This document shows, piece by piece, positions 45,914 through 56,039 of a stretch of 64,000 bases of DNA (position 1 is the stretch's first letter; every line of letters starts with the position of its first letter). Under the pieces are notes generated by a model, which saw only the letters and a program-made list of their open reading frames with translations, ran no database searches and was not told the DNA's origin. Origin of the DNA: Poa pratensis (taxonomy: Eukaryota > Streptophyta > Magnoliopsida > Poales > Poaceae); contig CAMZMU010000055.1 of the NCBI GenBank assembly GCA_947311845.1, positions 21,260,465 to 21,324,464 of the forward strand, read 5' to 3'. Both the position numbers and the translations under genes were made by a program.

Positions 45914-46448
45914 TCACGCGCCATCGATCCTACCTGGCTCCACGAAGAAGAAACGCAGGCAGCGAGACGGCACGTCCGGCCGCCCATCCAGCATCGCCGT
46001 GCACCGCAGTAGAAAGGATTTGAAGTCTTTAACTGTATCCGTCTCTTCCAGGATCGTACAGCTGGTCCGGCATCCCCAGCCCCTCGCTGGTGGCCAAGAC
46101 GGGCACCTCGACGATGCTCTTCGCCGGAACGCAGAACCCGTCGAGATCGGCGGAGGCCAGGGGCACGCCGTCGTACTCCACCACCGCGCTGTGCGCCTTG
46201 AAGCAGTGCCGCCACACGAGATTGCCGTTCTTGACGCGGAGGGTGACGCGGAAGGAGGGCGGCGCGGCCGCCGCGTCGGCGCTTCGAACAAGGCCGTCGT
46301 AGCTGGAGATGGTCGCCGAGAACTCGGGCAGACTTGAGTCGAGCGTGTACCCGAGGGCGGCGACGGCGGCCATGACGAGCAGAACGAAGGATATGGAAAA
46401 AGACAACAGGACCCAATCAGGATGCCTCTTCGCGGAACGTTCTTCCAT
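45914..46448 (-). pseudogene. LEA2/NHL-like membrane protein, left copy of a divergent pair, truncated
   Basis: The start is MEERSAKRHPDWVLLSFSIS at 46448. Residues about 13-33 form one hydrophobic membrane segment; an extracytosolic LEA2-like domain follows (PSFRVTLRVKNGNLVWRHCF, VVEYDGVPLASADLDGFCVP, VEVPVLATSEGLGMPDQLYD). After DQLYD the frame ends at 46029, while the next frame encodes a tail (FLLRCTAMLDGRPDVPSRCL, to 45914) that resembles the tail of the right-hand paralogue (MHCKVVVMADGLQPEPEPCP). Part of the region before the tail is missing. The architecture resembles NDR1/HIN1-like and LEA2 proteins, often linked to stress or defence; the specific role is unknown. The partner gene starts 282 bp away before the CACTA-2 insertion is considered. 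Confidence 0.65.
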
Positions 46449-46733
46449 GGCTAGATGATGAGACGACGACCCTCTGGATTGAGGTTTTGGAACTTTTTTC
46501 TTTTGATGAAACCAACTGAGCTAGGTTAGGTTTCGAAGGACGCGGTCTACAAGGCGAAGAGATAGAGGCCGTAACAGATGAGGATCTCTATCTCTATACG
46601 CGCGGAAGGTCCACGTATAAGAGTTTCTTACGATTCCAAACTCACGACTGAGTTCCAGATAAAGGATCTCCTCATGATCCAGAGTTCCAGATAAACAAGA
46701 ACCACAAGTAAAATAGTCCAAGATCGAAACATG
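46449..46733. promoter_or_regulatory. Former shared promoter of the divergent LEA2-like pair
   Basis: These 285 bp lie between the start codon of the left gene (46448) and the ATG at 46731-46733, which is the left copy of the CACTA-2 target duplication. Before insertion this ATG was the start codon of the right gene, so the interval was a compact bidirectional promoter plus both leaders. Confidence 0.6.
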
Positions 46734-47515
46734 CACTACTAGAAAAACCCCATTCGCCGGGTGGGGAAAATACCCGGCGACAGCCCGACATTGGCCTCGG
46801 CGACAGGTTCGCCGAGAGAGGCTCTCGGCGGAACCATCTCAGCGAAAATCGCCTCGGCGATGACACTTCGCCGGGTGCTTTTTATCGGGGATGCACGGCA
46901 ACCTCTTCGCCGAGACTTTTTGTCCAACACCCGGCGAAGAAAAGCACATCGCCACCGTCCCTTGTCAGATGGGCGTCAGAGATGTGTCAGAACGTCGCCG
47001 GGTGGGGAGGCTACGACACTCGGCGAAGATTGAACACATGGCTCCGGCGAATATCTTCGCCGTGATGCTCTTCGCCGAGTGCCAGGCATCTTCGCCGGGA
47101 GTTCACTTCGCCGAGATCCTTCCTACGACGTCGCCGAACGTTCGCCGGGTGGGGTTTCGCCGAGAGCCGCGCGGGAAGTTCGCCGAGGCCGGGCATCTTC
47201 GCCGGGTGCCGTCTTCGCCGAGATCCTGTCCAAGACGTCGCCGAACGTTCGCCGGGTGCTGGTTCGCCGAGTGCCTGGTGGAATGTTCGCCGAGGTTACC
47301 AAGTTCGCCGGGTGGGGAAAACACCCGGCGAAGTGGGTGCCAAATGGTCCCAGGTGGTCACATTTCGCCGAGAGAGGTTCTCGGCGAACAACACAGGCTC
47401 GGCGAAGTGTACTCCCAGGTGACCAAATGGCACCTGTAGGGTGCCTTCGCCGAGTGCCCTGCCCGGTGAAGACGGCTTCGCCGAGTGATTTACCCGGCGA
47501 AGTTACCATTTGGTG
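46734..47515. repeat. Left TIR and subterminal array of CACTA-2
   Basis: More than twenty copies of the core TTCGCCG or its complement CGGCGAA occur in both orientations within about 770 bp, following the 15-bp TIR. Confidence 0.9.
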
Positions 47516-47900
47516 CAAATTTTTTCTGCTTTTTGCAAATCCCTGCATTTGCAAAAACAGTATAGCAAAATATAATACATATAGCACACCCAGAACACTC
47601 CCAGCACACCCAGAACACCCAGAACATTAAAATGAAATACATATAGCAAAATATATCACATATTGTCCAAAAGTACACAAAATATAGTCCACAAGTTCTA
47701 AAGCACACAATACAAGTTCAAAATATATCCAGCCAAATGGTTGTTCACACATCATCCACAAGCCAACAAGTTGAAGACAAGCAAGCCCTTAAATTCATCG
47801 AAGGCCTCGTGGATGCAATCCTACAAGTTTGAAAATGTGAGCATTAGTTTGAAGACATGAGTGTTCAAATGTTGAGCATTTGGGACTTGAGCTTAATTAC
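47516..47900. other. AT-rich 3' flank of the CACTA-2 transposase-like gene
   Basis: There is no coding sequence. A CCCAGAACAC/CCCAGCACACC short repeat occurs at 47588-47625. It probably contains the polyadenylation region of the minus-strand gene. Confidence 0.4.
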
Positions 47901-50605
47901 CTAGTGTTGCTCGAGGTTGTTGGAGGCCGTTGGACTTGCAGCTCCACCTCCACCATTCTCTCCATCGGCTTGAGCATCCGAAGGAGTGTGGGATCCAGCC
48001 GACCGTTGCTCCTATTAATCCCATTAGACGAGTAAGCAAACATGTGATAAATTTGGACTACCCCTAGTTCCAAGAGCACTTACCAAGAGGACTGGGGCAA
48101 CTAGTGGAGGTATAGGAGGTAAAGAAGGAAGCGTCGCCGCGGGCAGCGCCTGCAAACCGAAGAGGAGGGTTAGTATGCAAAGTTGAAGCACATGCTTTAG
48201 TTGAAAGAAAAAGTTGAAGCACTTACCGCCATAAGGGCCTGGAGGCATGCTTGTTGGTGGGCCATGTGTGCATGCATTTGCCTGTTGTTCTCCTCTGCAG
48301 CCTGCGCCCTCGCTATAGCCTCCGCCGCCTCCTTCCTATTTTTCTCAACCTCAGCCTAGAGGATTGCAACATGAAAAGATGCGGTCATGGCGATGCAAAC
48401 ATGTACAATAGTGGAAAAGATGGTTGAAAAACAACAAGTACCTCCATTGCAGCAATCTTATCAAGTCCGACCCTTGGGCGGCGCTCGATCTCGGGGGCTG
48501 AGCTCGTACGCCTAGCACGAATCTCGGCAAGTGTTGGGAGGCCCGATGAATTGAAGGAAGCACCGCCAATGTAAGGCCGGCCATTCAGCTTGCCTTGTCC
48601 CGCGAGCATAGCAACATGGGGGTCGAAAGGCTCCTTCAAAGGATCGGAGTCGGGTCCGTGGACCTCGTTGAACTTGGAGCAGTAGTTTTCATGTTGTTTC
48701 TTCGCGGTGTCGGTGATCCACTGCTTGTCCGCGGGTTTCAGAGGATCCAGATCCTTCGCCTTTGGCCTCCGGGTCTCAACGAACACTTGCATCTTCGTCT
48801 TTTTGACTCCATCCTTCAACTCCTACAAGTATGACATCAAAAGAAAGCATACAAGTGAGGTCAGAAGAGGTTATCGAAATATTATGGGGCAGAAATAAAA
48901 ACTTGAATGGAAAGGGAAATCATGACTTCTTACCTTGTGTGCCACGAGGCCGTCGAGTGTGAGGGGGCCTTGACGGTGGACTCCGCGGCCTACCATATTC
49001 CGCCGCGCCCGTGCGTCCTTGTTTTGCGCCTTGAACCAATCAGACACCCACCTCTGTACAAGCTTCCTGTAGCAAGGCTTATGGGAGGCTAGCCATGCCG
49101 GAATCACCTATTTAACAAAAGACATATCCATATGAGTTGAACTTTTCATCAGTCCTGTGGAGAATAGTATGAAAATAAATGTGGTTACCTTCATGTACTG
49201 GGCTGTCGACAGGTGTACGGGGCAAGCCTCCTCCTTGGTGACTGTCCTGTGCATATATTCTGCATAGAACTGTTGAACAGCGGAGATACGGGCCTCATAA
49301 ATCTGGTCGGGGATGAGCTTCTTCGCCATCTTAATCAGCGCCTTTTGAGCCGCTTCATCTTTACCTTCAGCATCAACGAGAGTGAAGAAGTCCTAACAAA
49401 TAGTGAGCATAGGATAAAGGGGGTTACCACGGTGAAATCCAAACTGTTGGTATTTTTTACTGGTAAATTTATAGAAAGTACTAACCCAGAACTCGGCGAG
49501 CAGCCGGAAGCCGACGTGGCCGTGGACGCTGTCCTCAACCATCGTGAAGTGGGCCCAAGACCTAGCAGGCCCCCTTTCACCGGTGGGGACTCCATCCTTC
49601 TTGTAGTCGACCATGCCAGGGTAAAGCTTCTTGATAAGAAGGCCAAGGACGCCTGAAGGTAAGCGTTCCCACTTTGGGCCCACCCACGTGAATGTCCTGC
49701 ACATACCAAAAACATAAGTTAGATGCTTGTGATGGAAAGGTAACTAAAGTACAAGGTAACAACATTTTAAACCACCACTTACGCATCCGAGGTGACATCA
49801 AGGACTCCGTGTGACCTGCGCTCTGGAAAGCCCGAAGGCCCTCGCTGGTACACCTTACCCTCGCGCGCTAGGCCGATCTCTGGTAGTGGATGAGCTGTCA
49901 ACAGCTCCTCATCCGCCACGGCATCCTCCTCCTCACTCTCCTCACGCCGCTCCTCCGTCTCCTCTCCTCACTCCCATCATCAGGTGCCTGCTCCTGGTAG
50001 TCATCGTCACTAAGCACGGCATCGTCCTCCCCGGCCTGCTCCTCCTCCTGCTCCTCCTCCTGCTCCACCTCCTCAGAGGAAGACGAAGCCGAGGGCAAAG
50101 GACTACTCAAGCGAGCAGCAGGCCTACCCCGGGGCGCCTTAGCGCCGACCACCTGAGAGAGAGCAGGATCATCATTATTTAACAAAAAGATCATATATGT
50201 ATTTACCAAAAAGATTCATGGATTACTTAATTCAATTATTTACAAAATTATAGATTTTACGTGTTGAATGCACTCACCTGTCTACCACGCCGTGCAGGAG
50301 TCTCCGCCATAGCCTGTTGATGCCTCCTCGGTGCGCTGTCGCGCGACCTTCTTCCCACGAGCTGGACGCTCTCCATGCATAGTCCAATGATGGTAGTTTG
50401 GCATATACCCAGACTTCGTAAGGTGAAAACCCATCTCTTCCTCTGTTTTGCGAAGACCGTTTTTGCAACATTTGCAAGGGCACCAAGTTGACGCAGGGTT
50501 TTGTCTAAATGCAAACTTCAGAAACTGTTCTGTCTTACTCAGCCATTCATCAGACATCTGACTCACACTGGCTCGTCCACTATACATCCAATCACGATCC
50601 TCCAT
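47901..50605 (-). pseudogene. Ptta/En/Spm-type (Transposase_24-like) CACTA protein with N-terminal transposase-associated domain
   Basis: A minus-strand multi-exon gene. Exon 1 (50605 to about 50274) starts MEDRDWMYSGRASVSQMSDE and carries the transposase-associated domain with Cys ligands in WCPCKCCKNGLRKTEEEMGF. Donor CAG/GTGAGT at 50274 joins exon 2 (from 50160), an acidic Glu-rich stretch. Later exons hold FTWVGPKWERLPSG, ARSWAHFTMVEDSVHGHVGF, AKKLIPDQIYEARISAVQQF (49330-49270), VSDWFKAQNKDARARRNMVG, TLDGLVAHK, and a coiled C-terminal part (PKAKDLDPLKPADKQWITDT; KEAAEAIARAQAAEENN). The gene ends ASPTASNNLEQH, TAG at 47903-47901. Frame shifts are needed near 50375 and near 49960, so this copy is probably inactive. 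It is a DNA-binding accessory of CACTA transposition by family, not the catalytic TNP2. Confidence 0.75.
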
Positions 50606-50744
50606 CTCCAAACTGATTAATGCAGACATATATGTATTTAACAAAAGATTCATGGATTACTTAATTCAATTATTTACAAAATTATAGATTTTACGCGTTG
50701 AATGCACTCACCTATATCTACTAGGTACATCTAAGGCTATCCCA

Positions 50745-50952
50745 CCCGAGTATGTGTAACTTGTGTTCGTTTCCATGTCCTACTCCTATGCAAGACAGAA
50801 TTTCGGCAGCACCTCCCCGCTGCTCTCCCAATACACGTCTCGACAAAGTTTCGAGAGATTGTGTATCAAGAGAACAACATGGGAGGCGCCACCGAAAATC
50901 TATCTTGCATAGGAGTAGAACATGGAAACGAACACAAGCTACACATACCCGG
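50745..50952. repeat. 208-bp imperfect palindrome in the first-intron/upstream region of the CACTA-2 gene
   Basis: The left arm contains TATGTGTAACTTGTGTTCG and the right arm its near-perfect complement. The arms (TTCCATGTCCTACTCCTATG paired with CATAGGAGTAGAACATGGAA) extend inward to a centre near 50848, so a transcript would fold into a single long hairpin. Mismatches are scattered. Confidence 0.85.
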
Positions 50953-50999
50953 GCTGTCCAAAACGTGGACAATTCGAAACGGCCACGGTTATAAATGAT

Positions 51000-51130
51000 A
51001 TAGCTCTTTGTATATAAACATATACCCTGGACAAGGTGTATACATAAATATATACAAACAGCTCTTTATATATAAACATATACCCTTGACAAGGTGTATA
51101 CATAAATATATATAAAGAGTTTCATCTTTA
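51000..51130. repeat. Tandem repeat of about 60 bp
   Basis: Two copies of AGCTCTTTRTATATAAACAT followed by ATACCCTKGACAAGGTGTAT and an AT-rich tail occur head to tail. Confidence 0.8.
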
Positions 51131-52440
51131 TAACGATAACCCTTCCGAACGGGAGACTCCTAGGGTTACGCGACTTGTTTGGTGAGCTACAAAATAACGC
51201 AACCTATAAAGAGGAGAGAAAAAGTGTCATTACCCTCGAAGCGTGACCGACAAAAAGACAGGGGAAGTAGCTCCTGCCCGAACCCTGCCCTACAACGAAG
51301 CTCCCGTCGTCAACCTTGCTGCATATCCTGCACACAATATCAAAAATACAATTAATAACTAACAAATAACCTAACTAACTAAGCAAATTATCACCTAACT
51401 AATTAACAAACATGAATTGACTCAAAGGATTCATATAGAGGACTTTCACCTCTAAACTTATCTCATTGTTCAAAGCAATTCAAACTTATGAAATTGCATT
51501 CACAATTCAAATTTAAACAACTTGAATTCAATTATTGGACAAGAGTCATAATAATAAAAATTCAAATAATTCAAAGAGATAATTCACAAGTATAAAGTCA
51601 AACATATTAGTCTTTTATCTCAATAATTATGGGCAAGAGCAGCAACAGCAAACCCTCAAACTAGCCAAATTCAAATGACACATTCCACAAATTCAAATAC
51701 AAACAACCCACAAATGTTGGATTTGCAGCAATTTAAATGTTATCTTTTTATAGTTTTCACCTTAGGAATTAACAATAAACAGAGCTACTAATGTTTTAAT
51801 GAACACAAGCACACTAAACATGTTTTGCTACTGAACAAATAACACAAGAACACTAAATTCAGAAATAAAAAGAGGGAGAGATAGATCAATTAATCATACC
51901 TGGAGGTGCTTCAGCTTGTTGAAGAGGAGAAGCTGGCGTTGGGGAAGAGCAGGAGCCGGCGTTGGGGAAGAGCAGCGGCCGGAGTTGATGAAGAGCAGCG
52001 ACGAACTCGCCGGAGTTGGGGCTGCGGCTGCGGGATGAAGGAGGCAGCAGCGACGAACTCGCCGTGGTCGCGAGGGAGGCGGATGCGGATGCGGGGAACC
52101 GCACGCGCTCGCGGTGGAGGCTGGCCACACAACTAGCCCGCCATTGCTCCGGTCGAGGTAGCGCACGCCTAGGGCTAGGGTTCGACCTCCTGCGGGCGGA
52201 GGGCGGGCAACAGCTTGCTTCTGGCGGTGGGTGGTTGCGGCGGTCAGGGAGAGGTGGCGGCGGCAGCAGAGAGGGAGGCGGCGGCTGGGGTGGGGGTGGT
52301 GGCGGCGGGTGGCGGCGGCGGGGGCGGGTTGGTGGAGAAGAACAACGCGTGCGAATTGGGGATTTTTCGGCCCGATTTGGGCCGAACTTTTCCTAAGTCC
52401 CCGCCACATCTTCGCCGAGTATCTTCTTCGCCGGGAGCCC
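51131..52440 (-). other. AT-rich intron and GC-rich leader of the CACTA-2 gene
   Basis: 51180-51880 is AT-rich and non-coding. 51890-52400 is strongly GC-rich with open frames on both strands but no recognisable domain; it resembles the GC-rich leader of the Ulp1-like gene in CACTA-1. A few TTCGCCG motifs at 52405-52455 form an internal outlier of the subterminal array. Confidence 0.45.
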
Positions 52441-52509
52441 ACCTCGGCGAACACACTTTTAAAATTATATTTTTCCCTGCTATTTCTTTTATAATTACAT
52501 TTTATAAAA

Positions 52510-53458
52510 TTATACACTTTGTTGTGTTTGGGTGGGCCATGTGAACACAAATAATCTGATTTGGGCTCATTTTTCCCGTTTCCGTCGAAACCCCCCCAAA
52601 GTAGACCAAAACTCGACGGTGTCGTCTACCCCATCGACGGGCGTCGAAAGGAGGTAGCTCCAAGGACTTTTACACTTGGTTGTGTTTGGGTGGGCCATGT
52701 GAACATAAATAACCTGATTTGGGCTCATGTTATCACATGGTTGCCTCCGTCGCACCCGAAACGGGGGTTTCCGCGTAGAAGAGCATGACCTTCGAGGGGG
52801 ATAAGTGGGGTTTGTGAAGACGGTCACACCTCGGAGTCTCGATATGTCTACACCAACCTACCACCACAACCTAATGCATATATTAGGGCACCACCCATGT
52901 TTTGGTGAGGTTCCGACACCCCGAAGCCCCCGGTTCCGTCGAAACCCCCCCAAAGTAGACCAGAACTCGACGGTGTCGTCTACCCCATCGACGGGCGTCG
53001 AAAGGGGGTAGCTCCAAGGACTTTTACACTTGGTTGTGTTTGGGTGGGCCATGTGAACATAAATAACCTGATTTGGGGTCATGTTATCACATGGTTGCCT
53101 CCGTCGCACCCGAAACGGGGGTTTCCGCGTAGAAGAGCATGACCTTCGAGGGGGATAAGTGGGGTTTGTGAAGACGGTCGCACCTCGGAGTCTCGATATG
53201 TCTACACCAACCTACCACCACAACCTAATGCATATATTAGGGAACCACCCATGTTTTGGTGAGGTTCCGACACCCCGAAGCCCCGGTTCCGTCGAAACCC
53301 CCCCAAAGTAGACCAGAACTCGACGGTGTCGTCTACCCCATCGACGGGCGTCGAAAGGGGGTAGCTCTAAGGACTTTTACACTTGGTTGTGTTTGGGTGG
53401 GCCATGTGAACATAAATAACCTGATTTGGGCTCATGTTATCACATGGTTGCCTCCGTG
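52510..53458. repeat. 353/354-bp tandem repeat, about 2.6 copies
   Basis: TCCGTCGAAACCCCCCCAAA marks unit positions at 52581, 52935 and 53288. The block GTGTTTGGGTGGGCCATGTG recurs in each unit and once more at 52523, showing a partial leading copy. The array lies inside CACTA-2 just upstream of the accessory ORF promoter. Units are nearly identical, so the expansion is recent. Confidence 0.92.
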
Positions 53459-53690
53459 TGCTTCTTTCTGATCCGACGGCTCACAAGCGCTCGAAAGAAA
53501 CACACTATTGATCCAACGGCTCAGAAGTGCTGGAAGGAAACACACGATCCGTGTGCTTTTCTGCCTGATCTGACGGTTCACAAGCACTCGAAACATACAC
53601 ACCGATCCAACGGCTCATGAGCGCTCAAAGGAAACACACGATCCGTGTGCTTTTTTCTGATTGGACAGTTCTCACTATATATATGTAGTC
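53459..53690 (+). promoter_or_regulatory. Promoter of accessory ORF copy 2 with four GATCCAACGGCTCA-like motifs
   Basis: The motif occurs at about 53470 (GATCCGACGGCTCA), 53510, 53567 (GATCTGACGGTTCA) and 53604; those at 53510 and 53604 are exact GATCCAACGGCTCA. Each is followed by a variant of CAAGCGCTCGAAAGAAACAC. A TATA run (TATATATAT) lies at 53676-53684, 63 bp before the ATG. The same motif family precedes the homologous ORF in CACTA-1. Confidence 0.65.
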
Positions 53691-53746
53691 ATGGCCTCCA
53701 TTGGCATAGCACCCCTTCACTCATATCTGCAGCCTAATCACTCCCC

Positions 53747-54277
53747 ATGGCTTCCACCGTACCCACTCTAACCTACTCAGAGGCGGAGGCGCTTTGCGCC
53801 TCGAACTACCCATACCCACCCGGCTACGGCGTCCCCGCTGGCTGGTGGCTGAGCACCGGAGGCGTGCCGGTCGCTCCTGTCCCTCAAGGTTTGGCGCGCC
53901 GGGCGGCCATCATGAACCACTACTTCAACGAGCTCACTCCGCAGCAGCGGATGGATCACCGCTGGAATCCCGACTACCGCCCGACTTGGGACGCCTTCTT
54001 CTTCACTCGGCGTGAGAGGGCGCTCGCCAGGTACGAGGAGAACGGCCCGTCTCCTTTGAACTTCAACGAGGCCGGCCGACGGCTGTGGTGGGCCGGCCGG
54101 ACACTCCAGAGAGTCATGGACTACATCACGGCCGGCGATAACCCCTGCCTGAGCTACCCTCAGTTTCAGTCCAGGCGAGCGCTGCCCCCGCCCGACGACA
54201 GCGACGACGACGGCGGCGACTACGACGACTATGAGCACGAGTATTATAGCCTAGGCAGGAGTATGACTAATAAATGA
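53747..54277 (+). CDS. CACTA accessory ORF, copy 2 (unknown function)
   Basis: An intact 176-codon ORF starting MASTVPTLTYSEAEALCASN, homologous over almost its full length to the ORF at 6004-6522. Shared blocks are PPGYGVPAGW, STGGVPVAPVPQGLARRAAI, QQRMDHRWNPDYRPTWDAFF, RRERALARYE, LNFNEAGRRLWWAGRTLQ and the acidic SDDDGGDYDDYEHEYY tail. A one-base deletion after EYY changes the last residues and extends the end by a few codons compared with copy 1. It runs opposite to the transposase-like gene of the same element. No known catalytic motif, signal peptide or membrane segment is seen. Retention of an open frame in two different CACTA elements suggests selection, but the function is unknown. 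Confidence 0.72.
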   Translation: MASTVPTLTYSEAEALCASNYPYPPGYGVPAGWWLSTGGVPVAPVPQGLARRAAIMNHYFNELTPQQRMDHRWNPDYRPTWDAFFFTRRERALARYEENGPSPLNFNEAGRRLWWAGRTLQRVMDYITAGDNPCLSYPQFQSRRALPPPDDSDDDGGDYDDYEHEYYSLGRSMTNK

Positions 54278-54290
54278 ACAAATCATACGG

Positions 54291-54640
54291 TTTTACCCAG
54301 CTACAATCCCACCGTGGCTGCGATATCACATGCACGGTGGGACGTAGCTGGGTAAATCCGGATAATTTGTGTCTAATATCTAATATAGCTGAAACAAGAC
54401 ACACGGTTTCTCCTAGCTACAGCCCGACACTGATTCACGGTCGAATGTCGCTACATTCAGTGTCGGGCATAGCTAGGGAACCCGAATGTCTTGTGTTTGA
54501 GCTGGGTAAATCCGGATAATTTGTGTGTAGTATATCTAAATATAGCTGTAACAAGACACACGGTTTCTCCTAGCTACAGCCCGACACTGATTCACGGTCG
54601 AATGTCGCTGCATTCAGTGTCGGGCATAGGTAGGGAACCC
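54291..54640. repeat. Three hairpin-forming repeats downstream of the accessory ORF
   Basis: Three stem-loops stand in a row: 54295-54353 (stem ACCCAGCTAC..CCCACCGTG with its complement), 54413-54477 and 54570-54634 (stem TAGCTACAGCCCGACACTGA with TCAGTGTCGGGCATAGCTA). The last two belong to a 157-bp tandem duplication. Stems are about 20 bp with loops of about 20 bp. Confidence 0.85.
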
Positions 54641-54719
54641 GAATGTCTTGTGTTTGAGCTGGGTAAGCTGGAATGAGTGAGTAAGCTGGTGTAGAGGTGT
54701 GGTATTTATAGGCGCAGCT

Positions 54720-55357
54720 AAAAATCTCCAGTTCACCGAGCGATACACCCGGCGAAGTTTTGTCGCGGAACGAAAATATTCGTTCCCGCCCACCCGGTTG
54801 GCCGAGAAACAATCCCGGCGAAGCTGGTGTCCCGGCGAAGAACTGGCACGGAACGAAATTTTCGTTCCCGCCAACAACCATCGCCGACACTAGCACCCGG
54901 CGATGACAAACCCCCGGCGAAGAAATGGCGCGGAAAGAAATTTTCGTTCCCGCCCATGGATTCGCCGAGTGCCTTCCACCGACAATCCCGGCGAAACAGA
55001 ATCTTTTTGCGCGGCAGAAATTTCCTTTTTCGCGCCAGGTCTTCGCCGGGTGCGGTACTCGGCGAAATGGAGGGACCAAACCTGCAAGGCGGGCCCCATT
55101 GCCAGGCGCCACATGGTCGTCAGTTTCGCCGGGAAAAACACTTCACCGAGTGTTTTGTGTGGTCTTCGCCGACGTGGTAATCTTCGCCGAGATCTTTTTC
55201 TGCACGTAGCCGGTGACGTTCGCGTTTGCCGAGATGTCTCGTCGTCGCCGAGTGTCGCCGTCTCTCTACCGGCGATAGCCCTCTTCGCCGAGGTGCCCCG
55301 AAATTATGCACTCGGCGAAGCCGAGACAACTCGGCGGCGAGCGTTTTTCTAGTAGTG
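54720..55357. repeat. Right TIR and subterminal array of CACTA-2
   Basis: Repeated TTCGCCG/CGGCGAA cores in both orientations are interleaved with GGAACGAAAWTTTCGTTCC palindromes (for example near 54766, 54852, 54932), ending in the TIR at 55343-55357. Confidence 0.9.
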
Positions 55358-56039
55358 ATGGGCGTTGACCTAGAACAGGCAGCCTACCACGCCATCCCTG
55401 CCGATCCGGGCGACGATGAAGCGCCAGTCCTGGGCAACACGCCGTCGGCGACTTCCGGCAACCCAGGCCGGTGCGGCTATCTAGTCCTGGTAATAGTAAC
55501 GGTTGCAGCGATGGTGCTCCTGTTTGGACCCGTGGAGTACATGGTACACACCAACATGCCGGCTTTCTCCGTCGGCCTCGCCGGCTACGACGGCATCCAC
55601 GTGGCCCGGCCTGGGCGGTGGTCTCGCCGGCGTTCAACCTCACGCTGCGGGCGAGCAAGGCGTGCGCCGACCGCGCGGAGGTGGTCCTGACGTACTCGGG
55701 CGTGGCGCTCGGCTGGGCGCGCGTGGAACCGCGCGGCTGCGTGTCCCGGGAGCCATGGGGGAGAGACGTCGAGGTGGTGGCCAGGGCCGACGGCGTGGGC
55801 TCTCGAGGCGCCTCCGGGAGCGCATGGCGTCCGAGTGGCGCCGTTCCGGGCGGGTGGAGCTCGACGCCGACGTGGTGATCTACATGGACAGCCACCGGTC
55901 GATGAAATACCTCGGCGTCGATACCCGTGACAAGGTGATGCACTGTAAGGTTGTGGTGATGGCGGACGGACTTCAGCCGGAGCCGGAACCTTGCCCATGG
56001 TATTTTCTACGGCCTTCCGATTATAATGAATTGAAGTAA
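55358..56039 (+). pseudogene. LEA2/NHL-like membrane protein, right copy of the divergent pair
   Basis: The reading begins with the ATG at 55358-55360, which is the right copy of the CACTA-2 target duplication (MGVDLEQAAYHAIPADPGDD). A membrane segment follows (YLVLVIVTVAAMVLLFGPVE, codons about 45-64), then FSVGLAGYDGIHVARPG. After this the frame moves twice: AVVSPAFNLTLRASKACADR onward is in a second frame, and LSRRLRERMASEWRRSGRVE to NELK (TAA at 56037-56039) in a third. Both shifts fit one-base deletions in GC-rich sequence, so sequencing error is possible. Its architecture matches the left paralogue. The original promoter is 8.6 kb away at 46449-46733. Confidence 0.72.

Larger units (their letters stand above)
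46734..55357 (-). mobile_element. Complete CACTA transposon CACTA-2 (8624 bp), non-autonomous
   Basis: The ends are CACTACTAGAAAAAC at 46734 and its complement at 55357, with a 3-bp duplication ATG at 46731-46733 and 55358-55360. Both ends carry dense subterminal arrays of TTCGCCGGGTG / TTCGCCGAG motifs (46745-47510 and 54725-55345). It contains one minus-strand gene related to Ptta/En/Spm transposase, but no TNP2 catalytic protein, so it must depend on another element. It also holds an intact accessory ORF on the plus strand, a 208-bp palindrome, a 353-bp tandem repeat and hairpin repeats. The orientation given is that of the transposase-like gene. Confidence 0.95.

Noticed and set aside
52510..53458. 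Regularly spaced repeats reminiscent of an array such as CRISPR
   Set aside because: Units of 353 bp are contiguous satellite-like tandem repeats in a plant transposon; there are no short repeats with unique spacers.
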